Source: Roseomonas sp. (GTDB lineage: Bacteria; Pseudomonadota; Alphaproteobacteria; Acetobacterales; Acetobacteraceae). From it: 56,620 bases of DNA. The stretch covers positions 1-56,620 of the forward strand of contig JADCEV010000105.1 in NCBI GenBank assembly GCA_020249865.1, read 5' to 3'. The notes under the pieces are model-generated. The model worked only from the letters and a program-made list of their open reading frames with translations, was not told the origin of the DNA and did no database searches. This document shows, piece by piece, positions 27,496 to 37,329 of the stretch. The position numbers and the translations under genes were made by a program. The stretch's first letter is position 1, and every line of letters begins with the position of its first letter.

Positions 27496-29547
27496 TCAAG
27501 CCGCCCTTAGTCGCGCCGCCAGAGACACCACTTCCTGCTGCAGCACCGCGCTTTGCCGCGCCATCGCCTCAGCTTGGCTGTCCAGCGCCGCCACAGGCGC
27601 GCCAGCGGCTTCCATGCCGCCCTGCACCTTGGCGACCGCGCCGGCAACCGCCGTGGTGCCCTCGGCCGCCGCAGCAATGCCCTGGGCAATTTCCCGCGTC
27701 GCTGCACCCTGCTGTTCAATGGCGCGCGCAGCTTCGGCGGCGATGCTGTCAATCTGCTGCACCACCTCGGCGATGCCTTGGATGGCCGCCACCGCTTCTG
27801 CGGATGTGCCGCGAATTTCCTGTACCTGGCGGGAAATCTCCTCAGTCGCCTTGGCGGTTTGCGTCGCCAGCGCCTTCACTTCTGAGGCCACCACGGCGAA
27901 GCCCTTGCCCGCTTCACCCGCACGCGCCGCTTCGATGGTGGCATTGAGCGCGAGAAGATTGGTCTGGCCGGCAATGGCGGTGATCAGCTTCACCACATCG
28001 CCAATCTTCTGCGCCGCGCCAGACAGGCCTTGGACAATGGCATCGGTCCGGCCCGCATCATTCACGGCCCGGGCCGCGATGGTGGCGGAATGTCGGATTT
28101 GTTCTGAGACCGCGCCGACGGTCGCCGTCAGCTCCTCTGCGGCGGCCGCCACCTTGCCCGTTTCCTCCCGCGCGCGCTCGGCGCTGGCACCAATCCCGGT
28201 GGTGGCCTGCTGTGCATTGGCCTGTGCTTGCATCAGCGCCGCCAGTGTCTCACGGCTGGTCTTTGCCTCCTGCGTCAGGCCTTGCAGGCGCGGCGTGATA
28301 TCGGCTTCCAGCATGCGGGCTGTTTCGGCCCGCAGCGCGGCGTGGTCCCTTTGCAGCCGCAGCAATGCGGCCTTGGCTTCATCGCGCGCCGCATGGGCGC
28401 TGAGAAGCTCGGCCCGCAGTGCGGCAAGCCCGCCATGATCGGGGCGCGCTGCCAAAGCGGCAGGCACGACGCGGCGGAAAGTAAAAAATGCCGATATCGC
28501 CGCCAAGATCAGGGCAAATACCCCAAGCCCGATGGGCAGCATCTGCGCCGGTAGGTGCTGCGGCTGTGCAGGGCGGGCGCGGCGCGCTTCTTCCGCGGTG
28601 CTGATCAGCAGGGGGCCCATCGCTGCCTGAAAACGCGCGCCCGCATCCGTGAGCCGCGCCGCAGCGGCGGCGACATTAGTGCTGGCGCTGACACCAAGCG
28701 CATGCCGGGCGGCTGGTGCTTCCAGCGCTTCATGCGCGCGCTGCAAGGCCGCAGCGGCTTCGCGGAGTGCAAGGTAGCGCGGCGCGCTGCCAAGCACGCT
28801 CATGGCATTTTGCAAGCCGGCCAGCGCGGCTTTCTGTGTGGTGAGCAATGCCTGAAAACTGGCATCATCCTGCATGGTGCCGACACGATTGGCGATGCCG
28901 AAAAGCTCCTCCGCCGCGCTCCGTGCCTTCAACAAGGCGGATTGGCGCGGGATTTCATTATTGGCGAGCATGCCGCGCGGCCGCGGCGCCTGACCGCGCG
29001 GTGGCGAAGCACCATTCATGGCGCGGCTGATTTCCTGGCCCACCTGGTCAATCGCCGGCAGCAATGCGGCACGAAAGGCATGATGCGCCGCGCCAAGCGC
29101 AGCCACATGGCGTTCGGTTTCCTGACGTGCCTGTTGTTCCGTGGTCAGCACGATGCCCAATTGGCGCAGTGCCGCTGCCAGATCATTGCTGGCTGCCTGG
29201 ATCACGGCGGGGCTCTGCGCCATGCCTCGCAACAGCGCATTCAGCCGGTCTTCCGCCTGGCGCGCCCGGCGCGCGGCTTCCGCCAATTCCGCTTCAGAAC
29301 GCGCGAGCAACATGGGCGGCACGGCGCCCGAAAGCTGCATGGCGCGTTCAGCGACATCCAGGCTGCGCGCCAGCATCGGCAGGCGCGGATCAGCCGGCGC
29401 TGCGGGCAGGGTCTGTGGCAGACCCTGGATGATGCCGGCGGTACCCAAGGCCGTGAGCCCCACGACAAGGCAAAGCCCAAGCATGAAGCGTTTTGCTGAA
29501 GGCGCCGCAGATAAGGATTGCATCAGGTTTTCCGTATCAACATGCAT
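27496..29547 (-). CDS. Methyl-accepting chemotaxis protein without an obvious HAMP domain
   Basis: This 683-residue receptor has TM1 at about 21-43, a long helical Ala-rich periplasmic sensor, TM2 at about 336-356, and then a coiled coil rather than a recognisable HAMP before the methyl-accepting domain, whose tip reads [20 protein letters not shown]. The sensor ([38 protein letters not shown]) resembles that of the neighbouring receptor at 23683-25833, suggesting an old duplication. A second in-frame ATG at 29523 is an alternative start. No binding-protein gene is paired with it. The gene is divergent from a third receptor. Confidence 0.9.
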   Translation of the reverse strand: MHVDTENLMQSLSAAPSAKRFMLGLCLVVGLTALGTAGIIQGLPQTLPAAPADPRLPMLARSLDVAERAMQLSGAVPPMLLARSEAELAEAARRARQAEDRLNALLRGMAQSPAVIQAASNDLAAALRQLGIVLTTEQQARQETERHVAALGAAHHAFRAALLPAIDQVGQEISRAMNGASPPRGQAPRPRGMLANNEIPRQSALLKARSAAEELFGIANRVGTMQDDASFQALLTTQKAALAGLQNAMSVLGSAPRYLALREAAAALQRAHEALEAPAARHALGVSASTNVAAAAARLTDAGARFQAAMGPLLISTAEEARRARPAQPQHLPAQMLPIGLGVFALILAAISAFFTFRRVVPAALAARPDHGGLAALRAELLSAHAARDEAKAALLRLQRDHAALRAETARMLEADITPRLQGLTQEAKTSRETLAALMQAQANAQQATTGIGASAERAREETGKVAAAAEELTATVGAVSEQIRHSATIAARAVNDAGRTDAIVQGLSGAAQKIGDVVKLITAIAGQTNLLALNATIEAARAGEAGKGFAVVASEVKALATQTAKATEEISRQVQEIRGTSAEAVAAIQGIAEVVQQIDSIAAEAARAIEQQGAATREIAQGIAAAAEGTTAVAGAVAKVQGGMEAAGAPVAALDSQAEAMARQSAVLQQEVVSLAARLRAA

Positions 29548-29901
29548 TTCGAAAGCATCAGGATGTTAGGCGAAATTCCTAAACAGGCGATGAGGAAGCA
29601 TGCGCGACCTTCAATCCGTCATTCATGCGGCGCTACGGCCATGCTTAATGAAATCCTTACCCGCTGCTGCCTGCTCCATCAGGCAAGGCATGGCTTGATT
29701 GATGTATCTTCATGTCAGTCTTCAGGGCTTCTTCACCAAGCCACGTTATCCTGACCCCGTCATTCACCTTGTTCCAGGACGGTTCGGCCGCGCGACAGCC
29801 ACGGCTTCCTGCTGGCACGCAAGCGGCGCCTGCCCAGGGCCGCAAGGCACCTTCGAATAAGGGAATGGCTTTTGAAACCCGCCGGGGACCAGGAGACCCA
29901 A
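29548..29901. other. Divergent intergenic region between two chemoreceptors
   Basis: This 354-bp gap must hold promoters for both chemoreceptor genes. I see a good ribosome-binding site for the rightward gene (AGGAG at 29891-29895) but no clear promoter hexamers and no credible gene. Confidence 0.5.
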
Positions 29902-31701
29902 ATGTTACGAATTCGGCCTTTGGCCATTGTCATGAGCCTTGCTTTGGCTGCTGCCTCTGGGCTTGCATTGTTGTCCTTCCTGATGATGCAGGATGCCTTC
30001 AGCGCTGCGCGAAACGCCTACCAGAATCAGCATCTGTCCTATCGCCTGGCTGATGAATTGCGCCAATCATCGGATGATATCACGCGCAATGCGCGCACCT
30101 ATGTGGTGACGGGTGATCCGAAATGGGAAGAACAATTCCTGTCGGTGATCGCGATTCGCAATGGTGAAAAGCCGCGCCCGGTGGATTATCACCGCATCTA
30201 TTGGGATTTCGTCGCGGCAACGGGCCGTGCGCCGCGCCCGGATGGCGCACGTATCCCACTGCAACAGATGATGCGCGAGGCGGGCTTCTCGGAAGCGGAA
30301 TTCGCGCTGCTGCGTCAGGCACAGCAGAATTCCGATGCGCTGATCCAGCTTGAAACGGTTGCGATCAATGCCGCCAAGGGTATCTTCGCAGACTCTGAAG
30401 GCAAGTTCACGGTCCGGCGTGATCCTGATTTCGCCATGGCGCGTGATCTGATGCATGGCGCGGATTACCACCGCTTCAAGGCCGACATCATGGGCCCGAT
30501 TGACCAGTTCTATGTCGCCCTTGAAGAACGCCTGGCGTCCAGCATTCGTGCCGCAGAAGATCGGGTTGCCTTCTGGCGCTCCATCCTTGGCATTGCGGTT
30601 GCCATGATCCTCGCGGTTTCTGCCGCCGCTGCCTGGTTGCTGGTGCTGCGCATTTCCAAGCCGCTCGATCAGCTTTCGGGTTCCATGGACAAGCTTGCGA
30701 AGGGCGATCTTGGCGTTGGCATTCCGCATGCTGAACGCGTCGATGAAATCGGCGACATGAGCCGCGCCACCACCATCTTCCGCGATGGCCTGGTGGAAAC
30801 GGCGAAGTTGCGTGAAGCGGAAGCCAAGCGTGGCGCGGAACTGGAAGCCGCACGCCGTACTGCCATTCAGGAAATCGCCAATGATCTGGAAAAGGCGATT
30901 GGCCAATCCGTCTCGGCGCTATCGGACAATTCCGCCAAGCTTGTCGTGGAAGGTGGCAAGGTGGCCAGCACCACCGATACCGCGCTGACCCAGGCCCGCA
31001 CCGCGGCGCATGAAGGGATTGAGGCAAATAACGGCATCCAAAGCGTCTCTGCCGCCGCGGAACAATTGACCGTCGCGATTTCCGAAGTCTCGGCGCGCGT
31101 GACCGCCGTGGCGCAAACGGCGCGCAGTGCCGCCGATGAGGCGGATCGTGTCACTTCCTTGATTGATGGGCTGAATGCTGCATCGGTCAGGATCAATGAC
31201 GTGACCGGATTGATTGGGTCCATTGCGGCGCAAACCAATCTGCTGGCGCTGAACGCCACCATCGAATCGGCCCGCGCTGGTGATGCCGGCAAGGGCTTTG
31301 CTGTGGTGGCCTCAGAAGTGAAGAACCTGGCCGCGCAATCGGCCAAGGCGACTGAAGGCATTCAGGGCGAAATCAGCGCCATGCAATCCATCATTTCGGA
31401 TGTGGTTGCGGTGATTCGTGAAATCGTGGGCCGCATCAGCCAGCTCAATAACGAAAACGGCGCGATTGCCGCAGCGGTGGAAGAACAATCTGCCACCACG
31501 GCGGAAATTGCCTCAAGCCTGCGCTCGGCGGCGTCTTCTGTCGGCTCGCTCGAAGGTTCGATCGGTCGCGTTTCCACCATGACCGAGGATGCCGGCAAGG
31601 CGATTGGCACCATCAACCAGGCGACCAAGTCCCTGGCGGATGAGGCAGTGCAGCTTCGTGGCGCGACGCAATCGCTGATCCAGCGCCTGCAAGCGGCCTG
31701 A
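29902..31701 (+). CDS. Methyl-accepting chemotaxis protein
   Basis: This 599-residue receptor has a short N-terminal TM, a periplasmic region of about 195 residues (containing [20 protein letters not shown]), a second TM near residues 225-247, a HAMP domain ([20 protein letters not shown]) and a signalling domain with [20 protein letters not shown] at the tip. The periplasmic part differs from the two receptors to its left; its DDxTRxARxYVxTGD pattern is common in proteobacterial chemoreceptors. The ATG at 29902 is preceded by AGGAG with six-base spacing; an upstream TTG frame extension is not needed. A bidirectional terminator follows. Confidence 0.93.
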   Translation: MLRIRPLAIVMSLALAAASGLALLSFLMMQDAFSAARNAYQNQHLSYRLADELRQSSDDITRNARTYVVTGDPKWEEQFLSVIAIRNGEKPRPVDYHRIYWDFVAATGRAPRPDGARIPLQQMMREAGFSEAEFALLRQAQQNSDALIQLETVAINAAKGIFADSEGKFTVRRDPDFAMARDLMHGADYHRFKADIMGPIDQFYVALEERLASSIRAAEDRVAFWRSILGIAVAMILAVSAAAAWLLVLRISKPLDQLSGSMDKLAKGDLGVGIPHAERVDEIGDMSRATTIFRDGLVETAKLREAEAKRGAELEAARRTAIQEIANDLEKAIGQSVSALSDNSAKLVVEGGKVASTTDTALTQARTAAHEGIEANNGIQSVSAAAEQLTVAISEVSARVTAVAQTARSAADEADRVTSLIDGLNAASVRINDVTGLIGSIAAQTNLLALNATIESARAGDAGKGFAVVASEVKNLAAQSAKATEGIQGEISAMQSIISDVVAVIREIVGRISQLNNENGAIAAAVEEQSATTAEIASSLRSAASSVGSLEGSIGRVSTMTEDAGKAIGTINQATKSLADEAVQLRGATQSLIQRLQAA

Positions 31702-31722
31702 TTGGTGCTGCTTGCCCAAAAC

Positions 31723-31753
31723 AACGCGGCCTGCCGATGCAGGCCGCGTTTTT
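31723..31753. terminator. Bidirectional intrinsic terminator between chemoreceptor and fabI
   Basis: GCGGCCTGC (31726-31734) pairs perfectly with GCAGGCCGC (31739-31747) around the tetraloop CGAT. The stem has A bases on the left and TTTTT on the right, so it can stop the rightward receptor transcript and, less strongly, the leftward fabI transcript. Confidence 0.85.
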
Positions 31754-31760
31754 CACGCAA

Positions 31761-32597
31761 TCAAACCGTGGAAATATCCGGCGCGTCGGGGTTCTTCATG
31801 CCGACAATGTGATAGCCGCTATCCACGTGATGCACTTCACCCGTCACGCCGGCAGCGAGATCAGACAGCAAATACAAACCCGCACCGCCCACTTCCTCAA
31901 TCGTCACATTGCGGCGCAGCGGCGAATTATACTGGTTCCATTTCAGGATATAGCGGAAATCGCCAATGCCGCTGGCGGCGAGTGTCTTGATCGGGCCGGC
32001 GCTAATGGCATTCACGCGAATGCCGGCCTCACCCAAATCGGTCGCCATGTAGCGCACGCTGGCTTCCAGGGCGGCCTTCGCCACACCCATCACATTGTAA
32101 TGCGGTGTCACGCGCTCCGCCCCAAGATAGGAAAGGGTGAGTTGCGCCCCGCCCCGCTTCATCAGCGCGGCAGCACGGCGGCCGACAGCGACGAAGGAAT
32201 AGCAGGAAATATCCATCGCCTGCAGGAACGCGTCGCGCGGCGTGTCCAGATAGCGCCCGCGCAGATACTGCTTGTCGGCAAAGCCGATGGCATGGACCAG
32301 GAAATCCAGCCCGCCCCAGGCCTGCTCGACGGCGCCAAAGGCGACATCCATATCGGCGTCATCGGCGACATCGCAGGGCACAACCAGGCTTGATCCCAGG
32401 CTTTCCGCCAGCGGGCGCACGCGCTTTTCAAGCGCTTCCCCCTGATAGGTGAAGGCAACCTCTCCCCCTTGGGCGGCGATGGCCTGTGCAATGCCCCAGG
32501 CGATGGAACGATCATTCGCAACACCCATGATCAGGCCGCGCTTGCCGGCCATCAGGGTGCCTTTGGGGATGCTGGGTGCTGGTTCCGCGTCGTTCAT
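31761..32597 (-). CDS. fabI: Enoyl-[acyl-carrier-protein] reductase (NADH), FabI type
   Basis: This 278-residue enzyme reduces enoyl-ACP in the last step of fatty-acid elongation. It has the FabI N-terminus LMAGKRGLIMGVANDRSIAW, the VHAIGFAD segment, and the catalytic Tyr-(x6)-Lys in YNVMGVAK. The C-terminal VHHVDSGYHIVGM is also characteristic. The ATG at 32595-32597 gives a typical N-terminal length; the frame is open to 32738, but that portion lies over the divergent pdxH promoter and start. Triclosan-type inhibitors target this family. Confidence 0.94.
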   Translation of the reverse strand: MNDAEPAPSIPKGTLMAGKRGLIMGVANDRSIAWGIAQAIAAQGGEVAFTYQGEALEKRVRPLAESLGSSLVVPCDVADDADMDVAFGAVEQAWGGLDFLVHAIGFADKQYLRGRYLDTPRDAFLQAMDISCYSFVAVGRRAAALMKRGGAQLTLSYLGAERVTPHYNVMGVAKAALEASVRYMATDLGEAGIRVNAISAGPIKTLAASGIGDFRYILKWNQYNSPLRRNVTIEEVGGAGLYLLSDLAAGVTGEVHHVDSGYHIVGMKNPDAPDISTV

Positions 32598-32715
32598 CGG
32601 GTGATGGACCATCCGGCTAAATCTATGCGCGCCCTCTGCCATGGCGGCGAATGCCGGGCAAGGGCCTTGTCCTTTCGCAAAGCCTCCCGATACAGGGCAT
32701 GACAAGGAGAAAACC

Positions 32716-33312
32716 ATGGACGGCACCGTGACCACCACCGAAGACCCCTATGCCCTGTTTCAGGATTGGATGGCGGAAGCCACCAAGGGGGAGATCAATG
32801 ACCCGAATGCGGTGTGCCTGGCGACCGCCACGCCGGATGGCAGGCCATCGGCGCGCATGGTGCTGCTGAAGGGCGTGGATGCGCGCGGCTTTGTTTTCTA
32901 CACCAATCTGGAAAGCCGCAAGGGCGGCGAATTGGCCGCCAATCCTTTTGCTGCGCTTTGCTTTCACTGGAAGACGCTCCAGCGCAGCATTCGCGTGGAA
33001 GGCCAGGTGGAGAAGGTCTCGGACGCTGAGGCGGATGCCTATTATGCGTCCCGCGCGCGCACCTCGCGCCTTGGCGCTTGGGCGTCCAAGCAATCGCGCC
33101 CGCTGGAAAGCCGCTTTGCCTTGGAAAAGGCAGTGGCGGAATACGGGCTGAAATATGCGGTGGGCGAGATCCCACGCCCGCCCTTCTGGTCCGGCTTTCG
33201 CGTGCTGCCGGCGCGGATTGAATTCTGGCGCGACATGCCCTTCCGCCTGCATGAACGCCGCGTTTTTCACCGTGATGGCGCGGGGTGGCGGCTGGAAACC
33301 CTCTACCCGTGA
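32716..33312 (+). CDS. pdxH: Pyridoxamine 5'-phosphate oxidase
   Basis: This 198-residue FMN enzyme oxidises pyridoxamine or pyridoxine phosphate to pyridoxal phosphate. Family motifs include [20 protein letters not shown] (FMN/PLP site), [12 protein letters not shown] and the C-terminal WRLETLYP. The ATG at 32716 follows AAGGAG at 32704-32709. The TGA stop overlaps the GTG start of the next gene by four bases (GTGA), coupling it to a kinase-like fusion protein. Confidence 0.95.
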   Translation: MDGTVTTTEDPYALFQDWMAEATKGEINDPNAVCLATATPDGRPSARMVLLKGVDARGFVFYTNLESRKGGELAANPFAALCFHWKTLQRSIRVEGQVEKVSDAEADAYYASRARTSRLGAWASKQSRPLESRFALEKAVAEYGLKYAVGEIPRPPFWSGFRVLPARIEFWRDMPFRLHERRVFHRDGAGWRLETLYP

Positions 33313-34790
33313 CACTGGCCGCCGGCATTCCCCGGAACCAGGCGGAAGTGGCCGCCTTTCTGGAGCAGCTTGCTGGCGCCACGCCCATCCAGACGCATAT
33401 CTCGGCGATTTTTGTCGGGCGGGACACCGCCTGGAAGATGAAGAAGGCCGTCGCTTTGGGGTTTCTCGATTTCAGCACCTTGGCAGCGCGGGCGCATTTC
33501 TGCCGGCGGGAATTGGAGTTGAACCAGCCCGCCGCGCCGGGGATTTACCGCGATGTGGTGGCGATCACCCGCGCCCCGGATGGCAGCCTGCATGAGGGCG
33601 GCGCGGGTGAGGTGGTGGAATGGGTGCTCCGCATGGCGCCGATCCCGGCTGGCGATTTCCTGGATGCGGTGGCGGCGCGGGGCGGCCTGACGCCCGCCTT
33701 GCTGGACGCCCTGGGCGATGCGGTTTTCACGCTCCATCAGGCAGCGCCCAAGGTGGTGGGGCTGGATGCGCCCGGCGCCATGGAGGCAGTGCTATCGGGC
33801 AATCTGCGCGCCGCCCGCGCGGCGGGGTTGCCAGAGGCCGCGATCACGCCTTTGGCCGCACGCTTCCAGACAGCGCTGCGAGCCGCTGCGCCCTCGCTTA
33901 TGGACCGCGCGGCAGAAGGCCGCATCCGGCGCTGCCATGGCGATCTGCATTTGGGGAATTTGTGCCTCTGGCAGGGCAAGCCCACGCCCTTTGATGCCTT
34001 GGAATTTGATGAGGCGCTGGCGCGGATTGATACCGGCTATGATCTGGCCTTCCTGCTGATGGATCTGGACCGGCAGGCGGGGCGCGCGGCGGCGAATCGT
34101 GTGCTGAACCGATATCTGGCGCGGTCGGGCGATTATGGCGTGCTCAGCCTTCTGCCGCTCTGGCTTGGACTTCGCGCCCTGGTGCGCGCGCATGTGGAAG
34201 CCGCGCGCGGGCGGGATGGTGTGCCGCTGCTCCGCGCCGCCGAGGCGTATCTCGCGCCACCGCCGCCGCGGCTGATTGCGGTGGGCGGGCTGCAGGGCAC
34301 CGGCAAATCCACCCTGGCGCGCGGCCTGGCCCCCGCCCTCGGCGCCGCACCGGGCGCACTGCTGCTGAGAACCGATGAGCTCCGCAAACGCCACTTCGGT
34401 CTGGCGCCGGAGGAAAAGCTGCCGCCCGAGGCCTATACCGAAGCCATTAGCGCCGCGACACATGAAGAATTATTCATGATTGCCGAGGCCGCGCTGCGCC
34501 AGGGCTATGCGGTGGCGCTGGATGCAATGTTTTTGGACGCGCAGCATCGGCGGAAGGCAGCAGAAATCGCGGCGCGTGTCGGCGTGCCCTTTCAGGGTTT
34601 TTGGCTTGAAGCGCCAATGGAAATCCTGAGATCGCGCATCCTGGCGCGGCGCGGCGATGCCTCTGACGCGACCATCGCCGTTTTGGAACGCGCCGCCCAG
34701 GCGGACCCCGGCACGATTGACTGGCGCCGGCTGGATGCGGCGGGGGATGCGCTTGGCGCGGCACGCAAGGCCCTTGGCGTGGCGGGCTGA
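33309..34790 (+). CDS. Bifunctional aminoglycoside-phosphotransferase-like / P-loop kinase fusion protein
   Basis: This 493-residue protein joins two domains. Residues 1-310 form an APH-like kinase fold with the catalytic loop [12 protein letters not shown] and the metal-binding [13 protein letters not shown]. The C-terminal part is a P-loop NTPase with [14 protein letters not shown] near residue 325 and the base-proximal [14 protein letters not shown]. Such fusions are known as COG2187/COG0645 proteins with uncharacterised function; they may phosphorylate a small molecule. The GTG at 33309 overlaps the pdxH stop, and the upstream GTG at 33285 is less likely because it would run deep into pdxH. 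Confidence 0.85.
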   Translation: MTLAAGIPRNQAEVAAFLEQLAGATPIQTHISAIFVGRDTAWKMKKAVALGFLDFSTLAARAHFCRRELELNQPAAPGIYRDVVAITRAPDGSLHEGGAGEVVEWVLRMAPIPAGDFLDAVAARGGLTPALLDALGDAVFTLHQAAPKVVGLDAPGAMEAVLSGNLRAARAAGLPEAAITPLAARFQTALRAAAPSLMDRAAEGRIRRCHGDLHLGNLCLWQGKPTPFDALEFDEALARIDTGYDLAFLLMDLDRQAGRAAANRVLNRYLARSGDYGVLSLLPLWLGLRALVRAHVEAARGRDGVPLLRAAEAYLAPPPPRLIAVGGLQGTGKSTLARGLAPALGAAPGALLLRTDELRKRHFGLAPEEKLPPEAYTEAISAATHEELFMIAEAALRQGYAVALDAMFLDAQHRRKAAEIAARVGVPFQGFWLEAPMEILRSRILARRGDASDATIAVLERAAQADPGTIDWRRLDAAGDALGAARKALGVAG

Positions 34791-34858
34791 AAATGCGCTA
34801 ATCCGTCCCATATCTGGGACGACGCAATCAAGACCAAAACAACAGAGGAGGCATGGCC

Positions 34859-35737
34859 ATGGCCTATCGCCGTCTATTGCTGCCGCTGACCGGCACGGCT
34901 GCGGGGGAATCCGCGCTTGCCACCGCGCTGATTGCCGCGCGCATTTGGGGCGCGCATGTGCATTGCCTGCATGTGCGCGTGGATGCGCGGGATGTCGCGC
35001 CGCTCGCCGGGGAAGGGCTTTCCGGCGCGATGATCGAGGAAATGATGGCCGCCACCGAACGCGAAAGCGGTGAGCGGGCCGATCGCGTGAAAACTCTGTT
35101 CCAGAAATTCACCGCCAATCTGGGCGATGTGACCTTGGCCGATAACCCCGATACCGCCGCCAAGACCGCGGGGCCGACGCTGTCCTTCGAATCCATGGTG
35201 GGGCGGGAAGAAGATATCGTCGCGCAGCAATCGCGGCTTTATGATCTGGCCGTGGTGCCGCACCCCGAAGCGGGTGAGGATGTTTCCAGCAGCGATGCCT
35301 TGCACGCGATCCTGTTCGATTCCGGCCGACCCGTATTGATTGCGCCGCGCACGCCGCCGGCGGCGATTGGCACGCGGGTTTGCGTGGCCTGGAATGGCAC
35401 GGCGGAAAGTGCGGCGGCGGTGGCGGCAGCACTCCCCTGGCTGCATCAGGCCAAGGCGGTACGCGTCCTTTGCGCCGATGAATATCAGCGCCGTGGCCCG
35501 AAGGCCGAGGGGATTCAGGCCTATCTCCGCTGGCATGGGATTGAGGCAGAACTCGTGCCCTTCAAGCCGCAAACCCGCGATGTGGGGGCGGGGCTTTTGG
35601 GCGCGGTGCGCGATTTCGGCGCCGATATGCTTTCCATGGGCGCCTATAGCCATTCCCGCCTGCGGCAATTGATCCTGGGCGGTGTGACGCGCCATGTGCT
35701 GGAGAATGCGGAAATCCCCGTGCTGATGTGTCGGTGA
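34859..35737 (+). CDS. Universal stress protein with tandem Usp domains
   Basis: This 292-residue protein has an N-terminal Usp-like half (YRRLLLPLTGTAAGESALA) and a C-terminal half ending MGAYSHSRLRQLILGGVTRH, the family's phosphate-binding G-x2-G-x9-G-type region. Tandem Usp proteins help survival in stasis and oxidative stress. Two ATGs are six bases apart. AGAGGAGG at 34844-34851 almost touches the first (34853) but is correctly spaced from the second (34859), so I choose the second. It is a single-gene unit. Confidence 0.88.
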   Translation: MAYRRLLLPLTGTAAGESALATALIAARIWGAHVHCLHVRVDARDVAPLAGEGLSGAMIEEMMAATERESGERADRVKTLFQKFTANLGDVTLADNPDTAAKTAGPTLSFESMVGREEDIVAQQSRLYDLAVVPHPEAGEDVSSSDALHAILFDSGRPVLIAPRTPPAAIGTRVCVAWNGTAESAAAVAAALPWLHQAKAVRVLCADEYQRRGPKAEGIQAYLRWHGIEAELVPFKPQTRDVGAGLLGAVRDFGADMLSMGAYSHSRLRQLILGGVTRHVLENAEIPVLMCR

Positions 35738-35838
35738 TCATGCCCCGTGCATAGCAGTCTTGCGCGGGCGGTATGGCGCCGCCCGCCGAGCCGCCCTATC
35801 TGAACCGCAAGGCCACAAGCGGCCATGCGAGAAAACCC

Positions 35839-36549
35839 ATGATCGAACTGCGTTCCTTTGAAAGCCTGGGCAAGGCGAATTTCGGTTGGCTCAATGCCAA
35901 TCACCATTTTTCCTTCGGGCATTACCGCGATGCTGCGCGCATAAATTGGGGGCGGCTCAGGGTTTGGAATGATGATGAAATCGCGCCCGGCACGGGGTTT
36001 GACCCGCACCCGCATCGCGATATGGAAATCATCACCTATGTCCGCCAGGGTGCGATTACCCATAAGGACAGCATGGGCAATGAAGGCCGCACCGAAGCCG
36101 GCGATGTGCAGGTCATGAGTGCGGGCACCGGCGTGGTGCATTCGGAATATAATCTGGAACCTGGTGTGACCACGCTGTTTCAGATTTGGATCATGCCGGA
36201 CCGCACCGGCCTGCCGCCATCCTGGGGGGCAAAGCAATTCCCCAAGGAAAAGCGCGAGGCTGCGTTTGAGGTTTTGGCCTCAGGCCGTCCGGCAGATGCG
36301 GGCTTGGGGGCGCTGCCCATCAATGTGGATGGCGCGGTGATGGCGGCGACGCTTGCCAAGGGGCAAAGCCTGACACAACCATTGGCGGAGGGTCGCGCGG
36401 CCTATCTTGTGCTCGCGCGTGGTTCAGCGCAGGTCAATGGCGTCAAAGCAAGCGCGCGTGATGGCCTGGCCATCCGTGCGGAGGACGCGATCACCATCAC
36501 CGCCAGCGAAGATGCCGAATTGGTGATGGTGGAAGTGGCGGATCGCTGA
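35839..36549 (+). CDS. Pirin family bicupin protein
   Basis: This 236-residue protein has the pirin N-terminal cupin with DPHPHRDMEIITYV, whose histidines and glutamate bind iron, and the segment GTGVVHSEYN that supplies the remaining ligands. Bacterial pirins act as quercetinase-like enzymes or as redox-sensitive modulators. The ATG at 35839 begins MIELRSFESLG as in homologues of the short YhhW type. The frame extends upstream to 35773 without support. Confidence 0.9.
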   Translation: MIELRSFESLGKANFGWLNANHHFSFGHYRDAARINWGRLRVWNDDEIAPGTGFDPHPHRDMEIITYVRQGAITHKDSMGNEGRTEAGDVQVMSAGTGVVHSEYNLEPGVTTLFQIWIMPDRTGLPPSWGAKQFPKEKREAAFEVLASGRPADAGLGALPINVDGAVMAATLAKGQSLTQPLAEGRAAYLVLARGSAQVNGVKASARDGLAIRAEDAITITASEDAELVMVEVADR

Positions 36550-36556
36550 TCCGCGC

Positions 36557-36814
36557 TTACCATTTCTTCCAGATCGGCCGATGTGGAAACAGCGGCCGAT
36601 GGTGATGGTGATGATGGTGCCGGTAATGCCGATGCGGTTCAAAGGCGCGGTAGCTGTGCCGATAGGGCCGATAGGCATGGCCGCCATAGGGCGCATAGCC
36701 ATAGCCGCCATAACCATAACCGTAGGACGGGCTGTGATGGCGGCCGCTGGCAAGGCAGCCGCCCAGGCTCAACACCAGAAACAACATGGCAATGGGCACG
36801 GTGATTAGGCGCAT
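36557..36814 (-). CDS. Small His/Tyr/Gly-rich lipoprotein
   Basis: This 85-residue protein has a lipoprotein signal, with the lipobox LGGC placing the lipidated cysteine at residue 20. The mature part is a low-complexity chain: a GYGYGGYGYAPYGG block and then a histidine-rich block with seven consecutive His. Such a tail could bind metal ions (Ni, Zn, Cu) at the outer membrane. AAAGGGG lies about six bases before the ATG. I know no named family for it; similar short His-rich lipoproteins occur in alphaproteobacteria. Confidence 0.7.
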   Translation of the reverse strand: MRLITVPIAMLFLVLSLGGCLASGRHHSPSYGYGYGGYGYAPYGGHAYRPYRHSYRAFEPHRHYRHHHHHHHRPLFPHRPIWKKW

Positions 36815-36912
36815 GTGACACCCCTTTGATCGCTTTGGATCGAAGGGGAGGTAACCACGCCGCCATGGTCGCCTCAGGGCGGGATCAGGGTATTTTGGTG
36901 TCCTGCGCCCGC

Positions 36913-37329
36913 TCAGCGCCGTAATTCAACCGCGCAGGACCTGGCGAAATCCCGGTCCGAGAGCATCCAATCCTGCACCCCGGTGAAGCGCGCCACACCA
37001 TCCGCGCCAAGCCGGCCTTCATAGCGCGCGCGGTAATGAAAGCCGCGCCCGGAAGACCCGCCCTGCAACAGCAGCGTGCCATCCGTGGCCACGCGCCCTT
37101 CGCCCCTTTCCCAGGCGCCGGTCCGGGCACCTGAGGCCGAAAGCACCGGGCGTTCATATTTCGCGACATTGCCTTCCACCCTGAGCGTGAAAGGCGCATC
37201 AAGCGGGGTCTGCGTCATGCCTTCCACGGCATCACAGGTCAGCCTTCCTTGCCAGACGCCATGAAAACCTTGCGCCGCCAGCGGGCTGGCAGCGCAAAGC
37301 ATCACGGCAAGGCAGGCAGCGCGGATCAC
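36913..37329 (-). CDS. Secreted protein of unknown function, coupled to ilvD
   Basis: This protein of 138 residues starts at a GTG (37327-37329) that overlaps the ilvD TGA stop by four bases. It opens with a signal peptide, IRAACLAVMLCAASPLAAQG. The mature part is a beta-rich domain of about 115 residues with two cysteines (in RLTCDAV and RSCAVEL) that could form a disulfide, and begins FHGVWQGRLTCD. Its repeated G-x-W/F patterns recall small lipocalin-like extracellular domains. The upstream in-frame start at 37419 lies inside ilvD and is unlikely. The function is unknown. Confidence 0.75.
   Translation of the reverse strand: MIRAACLAVMLCAASPLAAQGFHGVWQGRLTCDAVEGMTQTPLDAPFTLRVEGNVAKYERPVLSASGARTGAWERGEGRVATDGTLLLQGGSSGRGFHYRARYEGRLGADGVARFTGVQDWMLSDRDFARSCAVELRR

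Noticed and set aside
27248-28438. A 396-codon plus-strand frame over the chemoreceptor
   Set aside because: It is Ala/Ser-rich and antisense to a chemoreceptor whose signalling domain is unmistakable on the minus strand.
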